From the NCBI GenBank assembly GCA_030836605.1, contig JAUPMC010000153.1:1-7610 (forward strand): DNA of 7,610 nt, written 5' to 3'. Position 1 is the first letter of the stretch. Each line of letters starts with the position of its first letter. The stretch comes from Thermoplasmatota archaeon. Its GTDB lineage: Archaea; Thermoplasmatota; Thermoplasmata; UBA10834. Positions 1 through 5,007 of this stretch are shown piece after piece. The notes under the pieces are model-generated. The model did no database searches. It was not told the DNA's origin and worked only from the letters and a program-made list of their open reading frames with translations. The position numbers were made by a program, and so were the translations under genes.

Positions 1-336
1 CACGCCCGTCTCTATGTACGGCGACTCGTGGATGGTCGACGGGGAGTACTGCGTCCCGCCGATGGTTATCGTCGCCGAGGCGGAGTCCAGGTCGTATTGG
101 TCGTTCGGCATGCCTATGTCCACGCCGTCGAGGTACCCGAAGTTGGTCATCCCGAACGAGTAGTCGATGTCGACGCTCCCGTCCTTGAGCACGTGGACGT
201 CCAGGCGCTCGTACTGGACGCTGAAGCTGTACTCCTGCGCGGAGGCCGCGCCCGCGGGGAGCGGGAAGAGGCACACGGTGGCCGCCAGGGCCAACAGGAC
301 GGCGGAGATGAAAGAGATGGACGCTGAGGAGGGCAT
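1..336 (-). CDS. Secreted or membrane protein, N-terminal part (DUF2207-like?), partial at window edge
   Basis: The frame is open from the ATG at 336 to the left edge (112 codons) and is cut by the window. Residues 1-33 are a clear signal peptide: a hydrophobic core (ISAVLLALAATVCLFPL) and an AxA cleavage site (AASA before QEYSF). The mature start has the pattern 'YSFSVQYERLDVHVLKDGSVDIDYSF', that is, a beta-rich segment with a DGSVxIxY motif. From memory this resembles the N-terminal domain of DUF2207-type membrane proteins, which would be followed by C-terminal membrane helices outside this window. It starts 13 bases after the stop of the zinc-ribbon membrane protein gene and is probably cotranscribed with it. 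The extracytoplasmic N-terminal location is well supported; the family name is a guess and no function can be given. Confidence 0.7.
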   Translation of the reverse strand, partial: MPSSASISFISAVLLALAATVCLFPLPAGAASAQEYSFSVQYERLDVHVLKDGSVDIDYSFGMTNFGYLDGVDIGMPNDQYDLDSASATITIGGTQYSPSTIHESPYIETGV

Positions 337-349
337 TGTCAAGACGGCA

Positions 350-718
350 TCACCACTTCGGGGCTTCCTGAAGGGCGAACACGACGCCGCAGTACGGGCA
401 CTTGGCCATCAGCCCCCCCTGGACGGCCGTGATGTCCTTGTCGGCTATCGGCGCGCCGCAGGACTTGCAGACCATGTCCTTCGGGAGCATCGCGCCGGAG
501 CCGGACAGTGTGACATTGTATGTCTGTGAGATGAGCTTCGGCTTCGCGGCCTCGATCCTCTCGACCCTGTACACGTAGTACATGAGGGCCGCGCCTATCA
601 GGACCATCACCGCGCCAGTGACGAGGTTCTCGACGCTCCACGCGACGATGAATATCGCGCCCAGGAGCACCAGGCATATCCCGACGAATGTGATCAACGC
701 GCCCACGAGCTTGTTCAT
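350..718 (-). CDS. Small two-helix membrane protein with C-terminal zinc ribbon
   Basis: This 122-residue protein has two membrane helices near the N-terminus (about residues 3-26 and 30-51), a short charged linker and a C-terminal CxxC...CxxC zinc ribbon (CKSC at 84-87, CPYC at 107-110). The ribbon should lie in the cytosol if the hairpin enters and leaves on the same side. I chose the start at 718, not the longer in-frame ATG at 754 (12 extra residues, MAKRESSPSGAA), because the TATA box at 754-760 overlaps that upstream ATG, so transcription should begin near 731 and exclude it. A G-rich stretch precedes the chosen ATG. Function is unknown; zinc ribbons of this form may bind nucleic acid or protein, or only stabilise the fold. 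The signal-peptide gene follows 13 bases later, suggesting a membrane-protein pair. Confidence 0.8.
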   Translation of the reverse strand: MNKLVGALITFVGICLVLLGAIFIVAWSVENLVTGAVMVLIGAALMYYVYRVERIEAAKPKLISQTYNVTLSGSGAMLPKDMVCKSCGAPIADKDITAVQGGLMAKCPYCGVVFALQEAPKW

Positions 719-753
719 CGCCGCCCCCGACGGGGATGATTCCCGTTTCGCCA

Positions 754-760
754 CATATAA
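754..760 (-). promoter_or_regulatory. TATA box of the zinc-ribbon membrane protein gene
   Basis: The minus strand reads TTATATG in a GC-rich background, preceded by a purine-rich GACAAGG that could serve as BRE. A start site about 25 bases downstream (near 731) leaves a leader of about 13 bases before the ATG at 718. The box lies in the 66-base gap after the DHH nuclease gene, so the two membrane-protein genes probably form a separate transcription unit. It also rules out the longer start at 754. Confidence 0.6.
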
Positions 761-784
761 CCTTGTCGGGAGAAGCCCGCGCGC

Positions 785-2128
785 TCAGCCCATCTGCTTG
801 CCCACGGTCTCGTCCAGGATGGACAGGAACTCGTCGAGCTTCGCCTCGGGGATGGTCGCGCCCGCGGCCACCGAGTGACCACCGCCCACGCCCCCGACCT
901 TCTCCGCCGCGCGCTTCAGCCCGGACGAGAGGTCCAGGCCCTTGGAGACGAGGTGTTTCGTTCCCCTGGTCGAGACCTTGACCTTCCCGTTCACCCGGGA
1001 TATGGCGATCGTCGGCTTCGCCTGGTCCAGGATGTACTGCATCGCGAGGCCGCACTGCGCACCCGCGAGCGACGGGTCCGGCGCCTCGAAGTACTGTATG
1101 TTGGCCATCTGCTCCGCCCCGTCCTCCTCTATCCTGAGCAGCCGCTCGAGTATCTTGGAAGTGTATTGCCGCCTCAGCCCGTTGGCCACCGAGAGCGCCT
1201 CCTTGTCCCCCATGCTCAGGGCGACCCCGAGGCCCTCGTGGTCCATCCTGCCGCAGGCGTTCAGCAGGTCCGCGAGGTCGGATGTGCTCAGCTCCATGGA
1301 CGGTATCCAGTGCACGTCCGACACGAGCTCCTCGACCGTCTCGGGCCTGCACCCCTGGCCCATCAGACGCAGCGAGAGCATCGAGGTCAGCTTCCTCCGG
1401 TAGACCTCGTCCAGGGAGCCCATCGGGGACTTCGGGTTGATCTTGACTGACTCGAGGAACGCGAGCACGTTCTCCTCCCTGCCCGACAGCCCTATGAAGT
1501 AGGGGTCGACCGAGTTGGATATCGTGTCCACGACCGTCGTCCCGGTCAGGTTCAGGCCGCGCTGGACGGTGATGTGCTTCCTCTCGACCGCCTGCTCGAG
1601 TATCTGCAGGTTCAGGCCCTTCATGCCGCCCATGTGCTGGCGGTCGCCCACGACGCCCGCGAGCGCGACCGGGGAGAGGTCCCAGTTCGCCGGGTCCATC
1701 ACGACCGACAGCAGGAGGCTCAGGGAGGCCCCGCAGGCCTCCGTCATGCCGTCCATGCCGTGGAAGTGCGGGTTGACCTGCACGACCTTCTTGGACTTCC
1801 TGATGGGCTTGTGGTGGTCCAGGGCGACGACCTTCGCGTCCAGGGACTCGAGCCCGTCTATCTGGCCCGAGCCCATGTCCAGGAACAATATGTTCGGGTT
1901 GCCCTCCTTGGCTATCCGCTCCACGGCCTCGGGCTCCAGCCCCTTGACCATGGACAGATGGAACTGCTTCCCCATGCGCGTAAGGGCGCCTGCCATGACC
2001 GACGCGGCCGCGAGCCCGTCGGCGTCGTAATGAGAGATGACCCTGACATTGTCCGCCTTGTCCACGATCTTGGCCGCGTGCTTCACCGCGTCCGAGAAAT
2101 CTGCCGGGAGTGCTATGCTCCCGTTCAT
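785..2128 (-). CDS. RecJ-like DHH/DHHA1 phosphoesterase (archaeal RecJ/GAN family)
   Basis: This 447-residue protein has the full DHH catalytic set: motif I HYDADG (33-38), motif II LFLDMG (81-86), motif III DHH (104-106) and motif IV GVVGDRQ (158-164, Asp162). These residues bind the two Mn/Mg ions used to hydrolyse phosphodiesters. The C-terminal DHHA1 substrate-binding domain ends in GGVGGGH (412-418) followed by SVAAGATIP, the usual family signature. Archaeal members are single-strand-specific nucleases; some, called GAN, bind the GINS complex of the replicative helicase, and others degrade RNA. Which activity applies here cannot be read from the sequence. The gene starts 7 bases after the S15 stop, with a GTGAGG ribosome site overlapping that stop codon, so it is probably cotranscribed and translationally coupled. 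S15 followed by a RecJ-like gene is a conserved euryarchaeal arrangement. Confidence 0.93.
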   Translation of the reverse strand: MNGSIALPADFSDAVKHAAKIVDKADNVRVISHYDADGLAAASVMAGALTRMGKQFHLSMVKGLEPEAVERIAKEGNPNILFLDMGSGQIDGLESLDAKVVALDHHKPIRKSKKVVQVNPHFHGMDGMTEACGASLSLLLSVVMDPANWDLSPVALAGVVGDRQHMGGMKGLNLQILEQAVERKHITVQRGLNLTGTTVVDTISNSVDPYFIGLSGREENVLAFLESVKINPKSPMGSLDEVYRRKLTSMLSLRLMGQGCRPETVEELVSDVHWIPSMELSTSDLADLLNACGRMDHEGLGVALSMGDKEALSVANGLRRQYTSKILERLLRIEEDGAEQMANIQYFEAPDPSLAGAQCGLAMQYILDQAKPTIAISRVNGKVKVSTRGTKHLVSKGLDLSSGLKRAAEKVGGVGGGHSVAAGATIPEAKLDEFLSILDETVGKQMG

Positions 2129-2135
2129 GTCGGCC

Positions 2136-2591
2136 TCACTCGACCTCGAGCGCCGCGCTCGACATGGAGTAGAACCAGGACTCGGGGATGATGCCCTCGC
2201 GCTTGTAGTACTTCGTGAGCCTGCGGATCTTCGACTCGACCAGGTGCATCCCGCGGGCGTTGTGGTTGTCCTTCGGGTTCACGGTCACGTGCTTGTTTAT
2301 CTCGACCGCTCTCCTCATGAGGCACGAGAGGTCCTCCGGGAGCTCGGCCTTGATGCCCTTCTCCTCGAGTATCTCCTTCATGCTCTTGCCCGTCGCGAGC
2401 CTCACGTTCGGGATCGCGTACTGGTCCCTCAGTATGAGGCCGATCATGGCCATGGTCTTGCCCTCGCCCGCCAGCTTTGCCGCCAGGTCCTTGACCTCAT
2501 CGGCGGACTGGGTGACCCACTCTGGGTTCTTGTCCACCATGGGGCGCTTCGAGCCTGACGAGCCCTTCCTGCTTGAATGCATCCTTGACAT
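2136..2591 (-). CDS. rps15: 30S ribosomal protein S15 (uS15, archaeal/eukaryotic S13e type)
   Basis: This 151-residue protein has the length usual for archaeal S15. It opens with the archaeal/eukaryotic extension MSRMHSSRKGSSGSKRP, followed by 'PEWVTQSADEVKDLA', and continues into the universal S15 core, which binds the 16S rRNA central domain (KDNHNARGMHLVESKIRRLTKYYKREG around residues 107-134). The last residues are WFYSMSSAALEVE. The start at 2591 matches the conserved N-terminus and has a GGAGA ribosome site 9 bases upstream (2601-2605). A TATA-like element inside the end of the NUDIX gene probably gives this gene its own promoter, besides any read-through from fibrillarin. The RecJ-like nuclease gene follows closely. 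Identification is secure. Confidence 0.97.
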   Translation of the reverse strand: MSRMHSSRKGSSGSKRPMVDKNPEWVTQSADEVKDLAAKLAGEGKTMAMIGLILRDQYAIPNVRLATGKSMKEILEEKGIKAELPEDLSCLMRRAVEINKHVTVNPKDNHNARGMHLVESKIRRLTKYYKREGIIPESWFYSMSSAALEVE

Positions 2592-2600
2592 CGTGCTCTA

Positions 2601-2605
2601 TCTCC
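2601..2605 (-). promoter_or_regulatory. Ribosome binding site of rps15
   Basis: The minus strand reads GGAGA, 9 bases upstream of the S15 ATG, complementary to the CCUCC-type tail of archaeal 16S rRNA. Its presence fits a leadered S15 message, unlike the apparently leaderless genes elsewhere in the window. Confidence 0.55.
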
Positions 2606-2623
2606 GATAGTAACTGGTTTGGC

Positions 2624-3028
2624 CTAGTGGCGAGGCAGGCCGACTATATTCTTCGCCAATTTAAAGCTTTCTACCATCTTCCGCGCCTGGACCAGCATCT
2701 CCTGGTACTCCACCAGGGGGAACGAGAGTTCCCCCGGGAGCTCCCTGAACATCCGCACCTCGGCTATCTCCTCCGAGGGCTTCCCGCAGCAGCACCTCGA
2801 ATGGACCAGCCCAACGACGACCTTCCCGCCCTCGACCTCCAGGACCCCCACGGACTCCAGGGCCATGCCCGTCTCCTCCGAGAACTCCCTCACGGCGGCC
2901 TGCTCGTGGGTCTCCCCGGGCTCGAGCCTCCCGCCCGGCATCTCCCACGCGCGCCCGCGGTGGCGCACCATGACGAACTCGTCCCCGCTGAACGCGATGG
3001 CGTACGCGAACGGCTCCCCCGCGCTCAT
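2624..3028 (-). CDS. NUDIX hydrolase
   Basis: This 134-residue protein carries a perfect NUDIX box (GX5EX7REUXEEXGU) at residues 33-55: Gly33, Glu39, Arg47-Glu48, Glu51-Glu52 and Gly54. The box is preceded by WEMPGG, so the metal-binding loop-helix-loop is intact. The family cleaves nucleoside diphosphates linked to another group; the MutT-like size and the WEMPGGRLEPGE pattern suggest a nucleotide-pool cleaning or nucleotide-sugar role, but the substrate cannot be told. A Cys-rich turn (SRCCCGKP, 78-85) is unusual. The start ATG overlaps the fibrillarin stop as ATGA (3025-3028), so translation is probably coupled. The last 20 or so codons use AT-rich triplets (GTA, GAA, TTT, AAA, TTG, AAT, ATA) rare in neighbouring genes; this appears to accommodate a promoter for rps15. 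Longer upstream starts would overlap fibrillarin and encode low-complexity sequence. Confidence 0.92.
   Translation of the reverse strand: MSAGEPFAYAIAFSGDEFVMVRHRGRAWEMPGGRLEPGETHEQAAVREFSEETGMALESVGVLEVEGGKVVVGLVHSRCCCGKPSEEIAEVRMFRELPGELSFPLVEYQEMLVQARKMVESFKLAKNIVGLPRH
2658..2666 (-). promoter_or_regulatory. Probable rps15 promoter (BRE/TATA) inside the NUDIX 3' end
   Basis: The minus strand reads TAGAAAG then CTTTAAATT, a good match to an archaeal BRE plus TATA box in an otherwise GC-rich genome. Initiation about 25 bases downstream would fall near 2637, giving an S15 leader of about 45 bases that contains the GGAGA ribosome site. A second AT-rich patch (AATATAG, 2643-2650) could be used instead, placing the start near 2621. 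The element lies entirely within coding sequence. Confidence 0.5.
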
Positions 3029-3696
3029 CGAGTCACCACGAAGGCCGCGTGGTCCATAGCGTACCGCGATATGTCGATGGCCTCGCGCACCTTGAGCCCC
3101 TTCGACGAGAGCTCCTCCCTCACCTCGGCGTACACGTCCGCCGGGGCCCGGTTGACATCCACGCTCCTGGACTTGAGCATCAGTATCCCGCGCTCGGCCT
3201 CGAAGTGCCTCATGTTCCTTGCGAATATCTCGGCCTGGTCCCTCTGCGCGATGTCCTGGTAGACGAGCCCCACGCCCTCGACCATGTGCGAGTAGTCCTC
3301 CGGCCTGGAGGCGTCCGCCATGATCGGTATCATGTTCTTCCGGGACTCGCACACGCCCACGAGGTCCCTGAACGAGCGGGGGGACACCTCGACGCAGTAG
3401 ACGATGCCCGACGACGCGACGTCGGAGACATGGGACGCGGTCGTGCCCGAAGCCGCCCCGAGGTATAGCACCCTGCTGGATTGGTCGAGGCCGAGGTCCC
3501 GAACGCCCAGGAGCATGAGCGCCGCCAGCTTGGACCTCATCGGGTCCCAGGAGCGGTACTGGACCTCCCCGAACTCCACCAGGCGCTCCCCGTAGACGTT
3601 CTTGTCCCGGGCGGCGTTGACCGTCATGAGCGTCCGCCCGGTCGTGTAGACGTTCGGGGCGCCCTCGAGCTCCCTGAAGGGGTTCACCAGTGCCAT
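3025..3696 (-). CDS. flpA: Fibrillarin-like rRNA/tRNA 2'-O-methyltransferase
   Basis: This 223-residue protein is archaeal fibrillarin, the methyltransferase subunit of the C/D-box sRNP, which with Nop5 and L7Ae places 2'-O-methyl groups on rRNA and tRNA. Visible landmarks are the N-terminal VYGERL and YRSWDPMRSKLAA (47-59), the SAM-binding loop VLYLGAASGTTASHVSD (76-92), the acidic strand end VEVSPR (102-107, Glu103), PIMADA (124-129, Asp128), VYQDIAQ (145-151, Asp148), LKSRSVD (174-180, Lys175 and Asp180) and a C-terminal DHAAF. The length is typical. The ATG lies about 27 bases from the centre of a TATA-like element, so the message is probably leaderless. Nop5, often adjacent in other archaea, is not on either side; instead a NUDIX gene follows with an ATGA overlap. 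Identification is secure. Confidence 0.96.
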   Translation of the reverse strand: MALVNPFRELEGAPNVYTTGRTLMTVNAARDKNVYGERLVEFGEVQYRSWDPMRSKLAALMLLGVRDLGLDQSSRVLYLGAASGTTASHVSDVASSGIVYCVEVSPRSFRDLVGVCESRKNMIPIMADASRPEDYSHMVEGVGLVYQDIAQRDQAEIFARNMRHFEAERGILMLKSRSVDVNRAPADVYAEVREELSSKGLKVREAIDISRYAMDHAAFVVTR

Positions 3697-3717
3697 GCGG
3701 GTGGGCCTATGCGTTCC

Positions 3718-3728
3718 CGAATAAAAGA
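3718..3728 (-). promoter_or_regulatory. TATA box of the flpA operon
   Basis: The minus strand reads TCTTTTATTC. From its centre (about 3723) to the fibrillarin ATG at 3696 is about 27 bases, the standard archaeal TATA-to-start-site distance, so a leaderless transcript is expected. It abuts the oppositely oriented TATA box of the winged-helix gene at 3729-3735. Confidence 0.6.
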
Positions 3729-3735
3729 GTTATAC
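3729..3735 (+). promoter_or_regulatory. TATA box of the winged-helix regulator gene
   Basis: The plus strand reads GTTATAC, preceded by AAAAGA as a possible BRE. The centre is about 27 bases from the ATG at 3759, so transcription and translation probably begin together. The promoter sits back to back with that of flpA: the whole divergent regulatory region between the two start codons is 62 bases. Confidence 0.6.
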
Positions 3736-3758
3736 GTCCGACGGCATACGAACGGGCG

Positions 3759-4238
3759 ATGCCGGAGGAGGAGGTCAAGGACCAGATAAGGTCCCTGGCG
3801 GAGAAGATGGAGAGCCTCGAGGAGTCCGTGAGGATGGTCTCGGGGCCGTACTCGCAGCTCCTGGAGTACCTGGAGCGGTTCCAGAGGATATCATCGAGCT
3901 ACTTCCGGCTCATAGACCTGTACCAGAGGTACGGGGAGATATCCCCGGACCTGCTCATGCCGGGGGTCAAGGACCACATCTCCCGGGAGATCGTCAAGAT
4001 ACTCTTCGAACGGGACGGGCAGAACATCACGCAGATCACGGAGAAGCTCAAGGGCAAGAGGGGCTCGGCCTCGAGGAGGATCGTGAGGGAGCGGCTCAAG
4101 GCGCTCCGGGAGATGGGCGTCGTCGTCGAGAAGGGCTCCGAGCGGTCCAAGGAGTACTGGCTGAGCGAGGGCTACGTGAAGAAGTGGTACGATCTGCTCG
4201 GGCTCGGGCCCGGGGCGGACAAGAAGACGGGTGACTGA
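3759..4238 (+). CDS. Winged-helix DNA-binding protein with N-terminal coiled coil
   Basis: This 159-residue protein begins with a charged amphipathic helix likely to form a coiled coil (about residues 3-60, DQIRSLAEKMESLEESV onward), which suggests a dimer. A winged-helix domain follows (about 73-138): ISREIVKILFERDGQNITQITEKL, then a basic recognition-helix region (GKRGSASRRIVRERLKALREMGVV) and a wing ending in KEYWLSEGY. This is the general ArsR/MarR-like fold; I do not recognise a named family. I chose the ATG at 3759, not the in-frame ATG at 3690, because the longer form would read through the TATA box and overlap the flpA start. It stands divergent to flpA with back-to-back promoters, so it may control itself or the flpA operon; that is inference. 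No ligand-binding or metal motif is visible. Confidence 0.82.
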   Translation: MPEEEVKDQIRSLAEKMESLEESVRMVSGPYSQLLEYLERFQRISSSYFRLIDLYQRYGEISPDLLMPGVKDHISREIVKILFERDGQNITQITEKLKGKRGSASRRIVRERLKALREMGVVVEKGSERSKEYWLSEGYVKKWYDLLGLGPGADKKTGD

Positions 4239-4332
4239 GCGTCGGCCACTTATGCCCGCTCGGGTAATATACCGATACCCCACATCTTATCCTCAGAAGG
4301 CCCGGGAAAAGGGCCGGAAGGAGTGAAATGAC
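4239..4332 (+). promoter_or_regulatory. Intergenic region with promoter and 5' leader of the small acidic protein gene
   Basis: This 94-base gap is the longest gene-free stretch inside the window. A TATA-like TAATATA at 4265-4271 stands out from the GC-rich background and predicts a start site near 4294. The leader of about 39 bases then holds a short hairpin (4299-4315) and a strong ribosome site (GGAAGGAG, 4316-4323), 9 bases before the ATG at 4333. The upstream flank has no A-rich BRE. A three-codon reading frame, ATG ACA TGA (4328-4336), overlaps the true start and is probably incidental. No RNA gene is visible. Confidence 0.5.
4299..4315 (+). other. Short GC hairpin in the 5' leader
   Basis: GGCCC (4299-4303) pairs with GGGCC (4311-4315) around a 7-base loop GGGAAAA. 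It would lie within the first few bases of the predicted transcript and just ahead of the ribosome site. It has no U-tract, so it is not a convincing terminator; it may stabilise the 5' end or be chance in a GC-rich genome. Confidence 0.3.
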
Positions 4333-4695
4333 ATGAGTGAAGACCTACCAGACCCGGAAGACCTGCAGAAGATACTCTCGGTCGTCTCGACCGAGATACC
4401 GAAGCTGATCGAGGAGATAACGAAGACGATCTACAACATGGACAACGCCCAGAACATGGCCAAGGCGGTGGCGGAGTTCTACAAGTCCATGAAGGCCGCG
4501 GGCATGGACGACAAGATGGCCTACGAGCTGACGCAGGAGTTCATGTCGAGCTTCAGCATCGGCGGGATCATCGGCAAGGCGGTCCAGGGCGGCTCGGGCA
4601 GGGCGGACAGGAGCGACATAGACGAGTACATCGAGCAGAAGGTCAAGGAGAAGCTGAAGAAGAAGCTCGACAAGGAGAAGGACGACGATGACTGA
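4333..4695 (+). CDS. Small acidic helical protein of unknown function
   Basis: This 120-residue protein has no family I recognise. The start is well supported: a strong GGAAGGAG ribosome site ends 9 bases upstream and a TATA box precedes it at the right distance. It appears almost wholly helical: a leucine/isoleucine-rich N-terminal half (LQKILSVVSTEIPKLIEEIT), a Met-rich middle (KSMKAAGMDDKMAYELTQEFM), a Gly-rich turn (SIGGIIGKAVQGGSG, about 75-89), and a highly charged Lys/Asp tail ending in DDDD. By my count net charge is about -8. It has no signal peptide; the Gly-rich segment is too short and polar to be a membrane span. Its stop overlaps the next gene by 8 bases, so the two are probably translated together. 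Confidence 0.78.
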   Translation: MSEDLPDPEDLQKILSVVSTEIPKLIEEITKTIYNMDNAQNMAKAVAEFYKSMKAAGMDDKMAYELTQEFMSSFSIGGIIGKAVQGGSGRADRSDIDEYIEQKVKEKLKKKLDKEKDDDD

Positions 4696-4963
4696 GGGCG
4701 AGACGAGGCCGGACATACCCAAGTTCGTCGCGGCCCTGGGGACCAGGGTCCCGATGCTCGCCATCAGGCTCGGCGTGAGCTACCTGAGGCTGAGGGGCCG
4801 GGCGAACAGGGCCTCGAAGGCCTTCGTGTCCGAGCTCGAGAGGGGCGGCATGCCGTCTGAGCACGCCAAGAGGCTGGGCGCGGCCTACGCGTCCGACCTC
4901 AGCATCAGGAAGTTCATGAGGCAGATGGGGCCCGGGGGCATCCAGAACGTCAGGTTCCGATAG
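4688..4963 (+). CDS. Small basic protein of unknown function, coupled to the acidic protein
   Basis: This 91-residue protein has no family I recognise. The ATG at 4688 overlaps the end of the preceding gene by 8 bases (ATGACTGA), a strong sign of translational coupling. It is rich in Arg (about +10 net by my count) and has a helical hydrophobic segment (FVAALGTRVPMLAIRLGVSYLRL, about 13-35), amphipathic rather than a clear membrane helix, then basic helices (RGRANRASKAFVSELERGG; SEHAKRLGAAYASDLSIRKFMRQM) and a Gly-rich, basic end (GPGGIQNVRFR). The opposite charges of the pair and the tight overlap suggest a stoichiometric complex, which is inference. A nucleic-acid or membrane-surface contact is possible for the Arg-rich face. 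Confidence 0.76.
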   Translation: MTEGETRPDIPKFVAALGTRVPMLAIRLGVSYLRLRGRANRASKAFVSELERGGMPSEHAKRLGAAYASDLSIRKFMRQMGPGGIQNVRFR

Positions 4964-4970
4964 CTGGGCC

Positions 4971-4984
4971 GAAAACTAATATAG
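4971..4984 (+). promoter_or_regulatory. BRE/TATA promoter of the phosphatase-NAD kinase operon
   Basis: GAAAACT (4971-4977) followed by TAATATA (4978-4984) is a near-ideal archaeal BRE plus TATA. Its centre lies about 27 bases before the GTG at 5008, so the message should be leaderless and start at or within a base or two of the GTG. No ribosome site is visible upstream of that codon, which agrees. Confidence 0.7.
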
Positions 4985-5007
4985 CCACAGGGCCTGATAC
5001 ATCGGTC

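Noticed and set aside
28..529. Plus-strand frames opposite the left-edge genes
   Set aside because: The minus strand gives a clean signal peptide and a zinc ribbon, whereas the plus-strand products are biased antisense sequence without motifs or ribosome sites.
339..1352. A 337-codon minus-strand frame overlapping the DHH nuclease in another frame
   Set aside because: Its product is Gly/Arg-rich low-complexity sequence with no motif, while the DHH frame carries all catalytic motifs in the same region.
3029..3352. An N-terminal extension of the NUDIX protein to 3352
   Set aside because: It lies over fibrillarin in another frame and is low-complexity. The ATG at 3028 gives a normal-length NUDIX protein and an ATGA coupling site.
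3690..3758. A longer start for the winged-helix protein at the ATG at 3690
   Set aside because: It would place the divergent TATA boxes inside the coding sequence and overlap the fibrillarin start codon; the added 23 residues show no conserved character.
4299..4315. The GGCCC/GGGCC hairpin as a terminator of the winged-helix gene
   Set aside because: The stem is only 5 bp, no T-tract follows, and it lies downstream of a TATA box within the leader of the next gene.
4239..4332. A possible small RNA (C/D box or other) in the intergenic gap
   Set aside because: I found no paired C and D boxes, no tRNA-like fold and no extended pairing; promoter and leader explain the region.
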